Assembly: GCA_027596195.1 (NCBI GenBank)
Contig: JADGJG010000281.1
Location: 1-25,904, forward strand
Origin: Podochytrium sp. JEL0797
Taxonomy: Eukaryota > Chytridiomycota > Chytridiomycetes > Chytridiales > Chytriomycetaceae
Direction of reading: 5' to 3'
DNA length: 25,904 bases
The position numbers and the translations under genes are program-made. Under the pieces are notes generated by a model. The model did no database searches, was not told the origin of the DNA, and saw only the letters and a list, made by a program, of their open reading frames with translations. Of the stretch, positions 20,160-25,904 are shown piece after piece (the first letter of the stretch is position 1; each line of letters opens with the position of its first letter).

Positions 20160-20465
20160 TAATACAGAAGGGGCCGCAGTCGAACCCAATGAATGGTCGT
20201 AACTCGGGCGTTAGTGCTGTGATTTCGGACACCATGTCCAAATTCAAGTGGACTGGTGGTCGGAAAACTGCCAGCAAACCGTCCGACCAAGTCCCTGAAG
20301 TGAAACCAACCCAAAACAAGCCGTCGCCGAACCAGGAAGAAGCGGAACAAATTGACCATAGAAAAAAGAATTTCGGGTCAAAAAGCCAGCCAGCCCGTCC
20401 GAACTCGTCCCAGTAAAAATCGCCGTTCTCCAGCAAATAATAAAGCAATTATCGAACCCAAAAGA
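20160..20465 (+). pseudogene. Degenerate inverted copy 1 of the kinase 5' region
   Basis: On the plus strand, 20190-20415 reads VSAVISDTMSKFKWTGGRKT, then ASKPSDQ and NKPSPNQEE. The kinase has VGGVISDTISKFTWNGGRKT, ASKPLDL and SKHLPNQEP. It then jumps to KKNFGSKSQPARPNSSQ, whose DNA, and the DNA after it (aaaatcgccgttctccagca), match kinase exon 2 (KRFWVNNPGTPSEPV; gaaatcgccgtcctccaaca). The end of exon 1, the ATP loop and intron 1 are absent. A stop follows and no kinase domain exists. Confidence 0.75.
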
Positions 20466-20479
20466 CGGAACTAAGCATA

Positions 20480-20765
20480 CGTAACTCGTGCGTTGGTTTT
20501 GTGATTTAGGACACAGTGTCCATGTGTTTTCGAATGGCGCCAAGTTGCTGCCGCCTCGATTCACCGTCAAAAAACGAGTATATCGAGTAATTTTTTGAGC
20601 CCCGAGCAGGTTAAACGAGAGACTTCGCGTGATTTCTTCTACTGTAAATTGGGGATGGATTTGCGAAAAATCTACCTGTTCGAAACTCGCTTGTGCGCAA
20701 AACAAGCCTTCGCCAATCAAGAAACTCACGGATACGTGGAGTTCGGCGGCCGAGGCCATGATGAA
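20480..20765 (+). pseudogene. Degenerate inverted copy 2 of the kinase 5' region
   Basis: The stretch from about 20480 reads cgtaactcgtgcgttggttt, tgtgatttaggacac and tgtcca. Copy 1 has cgtaactcgggcgttagtgc, tgtgatttcggacac and tgtcca. Farther on, caaaacaagccttcgcc matches copy 1 (caaaacaagccgtcgcc), and atcaagaaactcacgga matches kinase exon 1 (gtcaagaaacttacgga). Stops interrupt every frame. It stands in tandem with copy 1, both inverted relative to the kinase. Confidence 0.6.
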
Positions 20766-21006
20766 GCGAATGAACATGCATGGAGGAAAGCAAAAAAGCC
20801 ACGTGCTTTTTTCACAGGAAAGAAGCAGGCAAGAAGGGGGGCCCACATTCATTGATTACATTGTGTCATTTTGATTTTGAAACACTGAATAACTGGCAAT
20901 GAAAACAAACAAACGAGACCCGAAGCAGTTTCACTGCGCAAAACCAATTTGGGAGACAAACGCCAAAAAAAAATTGCGTTTCACTCACTCCCACCTTGGA
21001 TCGGAA

Positions 21007-23233
21007 ATGTCGCTCCCCAGCGCCGCCGAGGCACTCTCCGCCTGCGACGCCTTTGACGACTTTGACGACTCCTCCGCGGCCAGCTGGGCCTCTGCCGACG
21101 ACACGCCTAACATTCTCGCTTCTCCGTGGGACAGCGATGAGGATGATGATGAGGATGTGGTGGTCGATGTGCCGTTTGTCTGCGCATTCGCCGAGGGGGC
21201 ACAGGACGGGCCGCAAGTTGCGCAGGTTGCGCAGGTCGATGCGTTGCAGCTGGCGTTTCTGACGTGCGTTTGTTTTTTTTGGTTCACGTGCGTGAGGCTC
21301 ACTTATTGGAACAGATCGTGCAAGATCTCGGAGGAGCAGGAGAACCCAAACTATTCGATTCCGCGGCTGGTACTTATGCAAAACACACTGGCTGCCATCT
21401 ATATCTATTGGGCGAATGCTGAAGGAGAGCAACGTGGGTCGAGTATTCTTTCCAAATTGAAATCGGCCCGTTTTACTAACTGAATTTACGACTGCAGCTG
21501 AATTGGCCGCATCTCCCTCTCGAAAAAGTCTCACAGAGGCATTGGACGATATGAAACAGATTTCGTTTCCCGTGGATCCCCCGCGAGGAGCATCTCTCAC
21601 CGTCGATTCCACCCCGAAACCCGATCCCGCACCAATAATCATTCCCCAACGAACCGTCACGATTCCTTCAGCCCTCAAATCTCCGCAGACCCCTGCCGCT
21701 TCCATCTCATCCGTCGTTTCCGTCGAGTCCGTGTTTGATTCCTACCTCGACCTCACACTCAGCGATTACACCCCGTCAGAGGAATACACAACCACCTCGA
21801 ATCCATCCACGAGCCCAAATAGTCCTTCCACCGTCCCTGTTCCCGCGCGCTCCTTTTCCTACATCCATCCAACCGAAAGCGCCACTCTTGCGAGCAACAA
21901 TATCGACATTACCGCCCGAAAGGACTCCATCAAACGATCCGTGCCAGCCACCAACATACCCACCCCAAACATCCCAGCAGCAGCAGCAATGCGCGAAATT
22001 CCAGCACCCCAAGTCGTCATCCAACCGCGAACCCACTCCAAAAAGGCCAACACCATGATCCTCCATTCCCCCTCAGAACTCTCGATTCGAACCGTCACCC
22101 GACACCCCACCACGCCCCCAATTCGACAACCAATACTCTCACATCGACCCAGCAAAGAACACCCACTTCCTCCCCCACCACCTCCACCACCCACCGAATC
22201 CCCCCTCTCTCTCTTCACCAAACTGTTCCACCCCGCCTCCACACCACACTCCTCCAAACCCGCAATACCATCCCCCACCAACGGAGGCTACAAACCACCC
22301 ACCCAAGCCGCCCTCCCACCCCCTCAATTCAACTCCTTCCTCATCACACGTAGCGACGAACAACAAGAATCACAACTCCATCGCAGCGGAAGCACAACCT
22401 CAATCCGCAGCGTGAGCACACATCGACGACCAAGTCGGCTGAGTATCAGTCAACATGGCGGGAATTCGAGAGGAGTCGACTCTGCTGCGCCTGTTGTGGC
22501 CCCGAAACGGAAGCTTGTGCGAAATAAGCCGTTGCCGTCGATACCGGGTCGAATGCCATTGGGTCCTTCACCGACACCTGCTGTTGCTGCTGTTGCTGCT
22601 GTTTCCACCCCTCCTTCTCCCGTTCCCCTCGCGCAAGCAACAACAGATTCCTCCAACCCGCACCAACAACCCCGCACACTCGGGTTCGACCCCCTCGTCA
22701 AAGACGATATCGAACGACTCCGGTCTCTCGACCACACGCCCTCCAGCACGACATCCAGCAACCTATCGCGGTTCAGTGTACCAGGCCCCATGGGTGCGGG
22801 TGGGGAATGGGCTGAGAGTGTGTACGCCACGTTTTTGGAACGCGCCGAGTGGTTGGAGACGGAGGAGAATTCGGGCAAGTCCGCGGCGGGGGTGGAGAAG
22901 AAGATCAAGAGGAGGAATCAGGAGCGGATGAGTGGGGATTTGCATTCGTTGTACGAAAGCAATCAGCAGCAGTATAATGGCGATGTGAGTGAATCCGGTG
23001 GTGGTGGTGGTGTTGGGAAGGGGGAAAGGCGGCGATGGGTCGCGGGGAGTGATGGAACGGCTTCTTTTTTGCCACCGCGGTCGCATTCGGTGAAACAGGA
23101 AGCGGCGGCGGGTTGGAATTCGGCTGCTTTTGGGGTGGATGGGGTGGCTTTGATTCCTGCACGGTCTTCGAGTCGGATTGTTCCGAATACTCTTGTGGCG
23201 CAGGCTGAGCGGATGATCAATCATGGAATGTAG
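21007..23233 (+). CDS. Large disordered Ser/Pro/Thr-rich protein, family unknown
   Basis: Exons 21007-21263, 21315-21433 and 21498-23233 join in phase to 703 aa. The introns are 51 and 64 nt; the second has a textbook TACTAAC branch point. The start ATG opens an acidic N-terminus (CDAFDDFDDSS, DSDEDDDEDVVVDVP). Exon 2 adds the most ordered part, EEQENPNYSIPRLVLMQNTL then AAIYIYWANAEGEQ, which looks like a helix. The rest is low complexity with many SP/TP sites, a run of prolines (HPLPPPPPPPP, a possible SH3 or profilin ligand) and an APKRKLVRNKPLPSIPGRMP block. Near the end, GEWAESVYATFLERAEWLET may be another helix. The protein ends PNTLVAQAERMINHGM. I do not recognise a family; a cytoskeletal or signalling scaffold is a guess from the Pro-rich content. 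Confidence 0.78.
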
Positions 23234-23411
23234 ACCTGTGAAAAAATAAAAGTGACGAAATCGGAAAGGAAAGGAGTAAGAAATTGTATTCTGATATTCT
23301 CTTAAAATAAAACAAGACTCGCGAGTGCTCCATCAGCCGCTCACACCAAAAAAAACTGCGAAATTAAAAAACAACACCCTGAACAATCACGCATCCCACG
23401 TCCGCATTCTC
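23234..23411. terminator. Convergent 3' region with AATAAA signals
   Basis: The plus-strand gene ends at 23233 and the minus-strand gene at 23412. Two plus-strand AATAAA hexamers (23245-23250 and 23306-23311) suit polyadenylation of the plus-strand gene. Confidence 0.55.
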
Positions 23412-24950
23412 TCAAAACTCAGCCAACGCCAATGCCTCCCCAACCTTCTGGAATGGCTTCCAGAACCACGACGCCATCGTATTCTGCTGTTGCTGAACTC
23501 CACCGTGTTGAATCTCAAGCTCGTCGTCCTCCTCTTCACTCTCACCACCACGCGTCCCCACCTCAATATAATTCTTTTGTTCCACTGCTCCTTCACCGAC
23601 AACAGCATCCACAGAGGAAGAAGCAGCAGCCGCCGCCGCCGCCAAAGCGCGCTTCTGCGCAAACGGCGACCTCGGCTTCGACATCTTGCGCGGAGGAGAA
23701 ACCCTCCCATCCTCCACCACAGAAACTCCCATCACTCCCGCCGTGTGATCTTCCGCCGCCGGCGCAACCAAATCACCACCACCCGTCAAAACACCAACAT
23801 CTTCATCCTCCCCGCGACTCACACGCATTCTCTTCTTAACACCGCCCTTTACGACAGTTCCGGGGGTCTCTGGCGCAAAGGTGGTGACGGCACCGCCTCT
23901 TCCGCGTTTCTTGCCAACCAACTGGTCTTGAATCGGCGCGGGGCTTCCGTACGTGTCGGAAAAGTCGAATTTGGGCGTGCCAGAGAGGGCGCGCACGAGG
24001 TCAATGTTGTATTTGGTGGGAGTGGCTGGTGGTGGTGGTTGTTCGTTTGTGGGTTGTTGAGTGGGTTGTTGGGTGGGTTCCGCGACAGTAGCAGTAGCGG
24101 TGGCGGGTTCGTCGGAGACAGTAGAAGATTCGGGCAGCACTTCAACTTCTGAAACAGCAGCAGGAGTAGTAGTAGAAGACTGGGTGGCATGTCTAGAAGA
24201 TTTTGAAGAACTCTTGGCGCGTTTTGAGATGGGAACCGGGGACGGAATCGTGAAGGACACGTCCGGGTCTTCCTCGTCGTCCTCGAGACTGCGGAGGATG
24301 CACTTCTTCAAAGGGCTCGAGCAGGCGTTTGGGTTCGTGGCGGCGGCGGGGATGGCGGCCTTTGCGAAATTGAAGGAGAAGACCTTGGGGAGGGCCGCGA
24401 TGGGGGTTCCGAGGGAAGCGGTGGCGGGTTCTTGGGTCGTGGTTTCGGTGAGAGGGGACACGTCCTTCTTCTTGGGAGATGGGCTCTTGGCGTGGGCGAC
24501 TGCTGGGTTCACGTCCAAGGGCGGGAAGGGCACCATGACTTTGTTGTTGTCAATGTCGGCAACGACTTCTTTGATGGTACGGGTCTGGATTTGCGGGGCG
24601 GGATCGGTGGTGGATTTTTTTTGGGCGTCTTTGGCGGGGTGTTTGGGGGATGCTTTGGCGACGGACAGGCGGCGCTTTGGGGCAGGGCCGCCGAATTGGG
24701 CAACGACCTTGGCCACGCGGCGCGAAGAAGTGGCGGCTTTGCGCGAGGGTGTCATGGGCGCGGCGGCAGCGGGTTCCAGGTCGTGCTAGGGGCGGGCGTG
24801 TGTTAGAAACAAAACAAGGCACAAGGCTGCACACACAAAAGAACGCACCATCCTCGGTGCTCGCACTTCAGTCTCTGGTGCAGCTGGAACTTCAGCCACG
24901 GGTGCCGGGTTGGGGGTGCCGCGGGTGCGGGAACGAGTGTTGCGGATCAT
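23412..24950 (-). CDS. Complete member of a lineage-specific family with an aromatic C-terminal tail
   Basis: Two exons (24950-24849 and 24785-23412) join in phase to 491 aa. The 63-nt intron has a GTGCGT donor, a TTTCTAAC branch site and a CTAG acceptor. The start is IRNTRSRTRGTPNPAPVAE after Met. Features in order: a basic conserved block TPSRKAATSSRRVAKVVAQF then GGPAPKRRLSVAKASPK (about 46-82); VFSFNFAKA; KKCILRSLEDDEEDPDVSF; TKYNIDLVRALSGTPKFDF; GKKRGRGG and KKRMRV (possible nuclear signals); an Ala run; an acidic block GESEEEDDELE; then QQQQNTMASWFWKPFQKV and GEALALAEF at the end. Many SP/TP sites suggest phosphorylation. The tail could be an amphipathic, Trp-containing helix. I cannot name the family. 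Broken relatives in this window share the N-block and the tail, so both are probably the functional parts. Confidence 0.8.
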
Positions 24951-25813
24951 TTGGCAGCTCTTGTTTTGTCCGGAAATTTGAAAGCGCAAAGCAAGAAAAC
25001 TGATTTGGAAGTGAACACAGCGGCTCCAGACAACAGCCTCAGCTGAAGTTAATTCAAGTCTCTTCTCCAAGAAAGAAGGGCAGTAATTAGTGGATAAGGT
25101 CTGTTTGTCAAAAAAAAAACGCGAGCACCACACCACATCACATTAAAAATCGATTTCCAGAGCTGAAGGATGGATTGGCATTTCTGCGAGCAGCGAATCG
25201 AACAGCGAAAGCATCCGTATCACATTTTTGGTTCTTCCTTTTTTCCTTTGGTCCAAATCGGAAATGCCGACCCAAACACAACATCGTGCCCCCAACACAA
25301 CATCATTTTGACAGCTTCAACACGGCGAGCATATTTGACATTGAAACCAAAAAGCCTCGCATCTCCGTCCAGGACCTCCATATACTCCAAGACCATTCAT
25401 AATTACGCAATAATGCCCGACAGAGAGCCATACTTACGACACGCGGCGCTGGGGCTGGCGTCTTTGAGCTGTTTGGGTACTGGTCCATCTCACTTGTTCA
25501 GTGGCGAGTCCACTGGCATGAGGATCAATTCTTAGTGGACCAAGCCAGCCACGCCCACCCATCTCTTGAAAATAACACACATGGCTTCGTCTTCTTCCAA
25601 TCACCTTTGCGTTTTAGATCTCAATATCTAAATTCGGGTTTCGTCTGCAAAGCAGTTGATATACCAGCCTTATCTTGCCACCATCAAGGTGGCCCTCATT
25701 AGGGGACATCCAAACCGCCACCTCCCCCTAGTCGTCAAAAGCCAATTGTCTGTGGAGCCGGCTAGCATCGCAGTGGCCCCGTCCCAAAAAGCAACCCTAA
25801 CATGTAAGAATGG
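24951..25813. other. Right-end stretch, no convincing gene
   Basis: The promoter side of the family gene occupies the first part. Short open frames (for example 25175-25402 and 25412-25535, +) lack recognisable content. From about 25656 the plus strand stays open with protein-like codons (KQLIYQPYLATIKVALIRG, then SQLSVEPASIAVAPSQKATL) into the poly-C. This could be an exon of a gene or element cut by the window edge, but I cannot identify it. Confidence 0.35.
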
Positions 25814-25904
25814 CCCCCCCCCCCCCCCCCCCCCCCCCAAACAACCCCCCCCCCCCCCCCACCCCAACCCCCCACCCCACCCCCCCCCCCCCCCCCCCAC
25901 CCAC
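25814..25904. repeat. Poly-C low-complexity end
   Basis: A run of 25 C, then aaacaa, another long C run and CCCCA-type units continue to the last base. The minus strand would be G-quadruplex-prone. It is not a TTAGGG-type telomere. Its position at the very end suits a contig breakpoint at a homopolymer. Confidence 0.85.

Noticed and set aside
19847..20416. Plus-strand open frame of 189 codons
   Set aside because: Its second half is the degenerate kinase copy and its first half has no recognisable content, so it is read as pseudogene plus chance frame.
23325..24152. Arg/His-rich plus-strand frame of 275 codons
   Set aside because: It is the antisense shadow of the family gene at 23412-24950, which has a clean intron and paralogues.
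25670..25900. Gly-rich minus-strand frame at the end of the window
   Set aside because: It is produced by the poly-C run.
25814..25904. Telomeric repeat
   Set aside because: The sequence is irregular poly-C with CCCCA units, not the CCCTAA repeat expected in most fungi.

Overview
The window reads as nuclear DNA from a fungus, most likely an early-diverging lineage such as Chytridiomycota. That placement is an inference from gene content and intron style, not a database result. Genes are dense, on both strands, and split by short introns (about 50-100 nt). The introns have GTRNGT-like donors, CTAAC/TACTAAC-like branch points and YAG or AAG acceptors. No bacterial operon, phage module, CRISPR array or intact transposon was seen. 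Exon joins given here were worked out by eye from reading-frame continuity.

Layout. 1-738 (-) is the 5' part of an unrecognised gene cut by the window edge. 1379-3122 (-) encodes a membrane protein with a Cys-rich ectodomain, one transmembrane helix and a C-terminal SH3 domain. About 3.2-6.4 kb holds broken gene copies: two tail-end copies of a gene family whose complete member is at 23.4-24.9 kb, a further frameshifted member, a scrap of the neighbouring lipase gene and a 71-bp tandem repeat. 6409-7745 (-) is an intact PAF-acetylhydrolase-like lipase. 7832-9549 (+) is an unrecognised low-complexity protein. 9655-12022 (-) is a large alpha/beta hydrolase resembling the DUF676-type lipases. 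12349-14826 (+) is a TPR-like protein. 14934-17245 (-) is a transmembrane protein disulfide isomerase with CPHC and CGHC sites and a KKXX tail. 17335-18893 (-) is a PAS-kinase-like Ser/Thr kinase whose catalytic core looks damaged. 20.2-20.8 kb holds two degenerate inverted copies of the kinase's 5' region. 21007-23233 (+) is a disordered protein. 23412-24950 (-) is the complete member of the tail-motif family. The last 750 bp has no convincing gene and ends in poly-C.

The genes do not form an obvious pathway; this is ordinary eukaryotic gene order. Several (SH3 receptor-like protein, kinase, lipases) could act in signalling or membrane biology, but no joint function is shown. The most notable features are the dispersed gene family with a conserved aromatic C-terminal tail and repeated partial duplication of local genes. 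The truncated left gene, the terminal poly-C and the odd length suggest that the window may be a whole contig.
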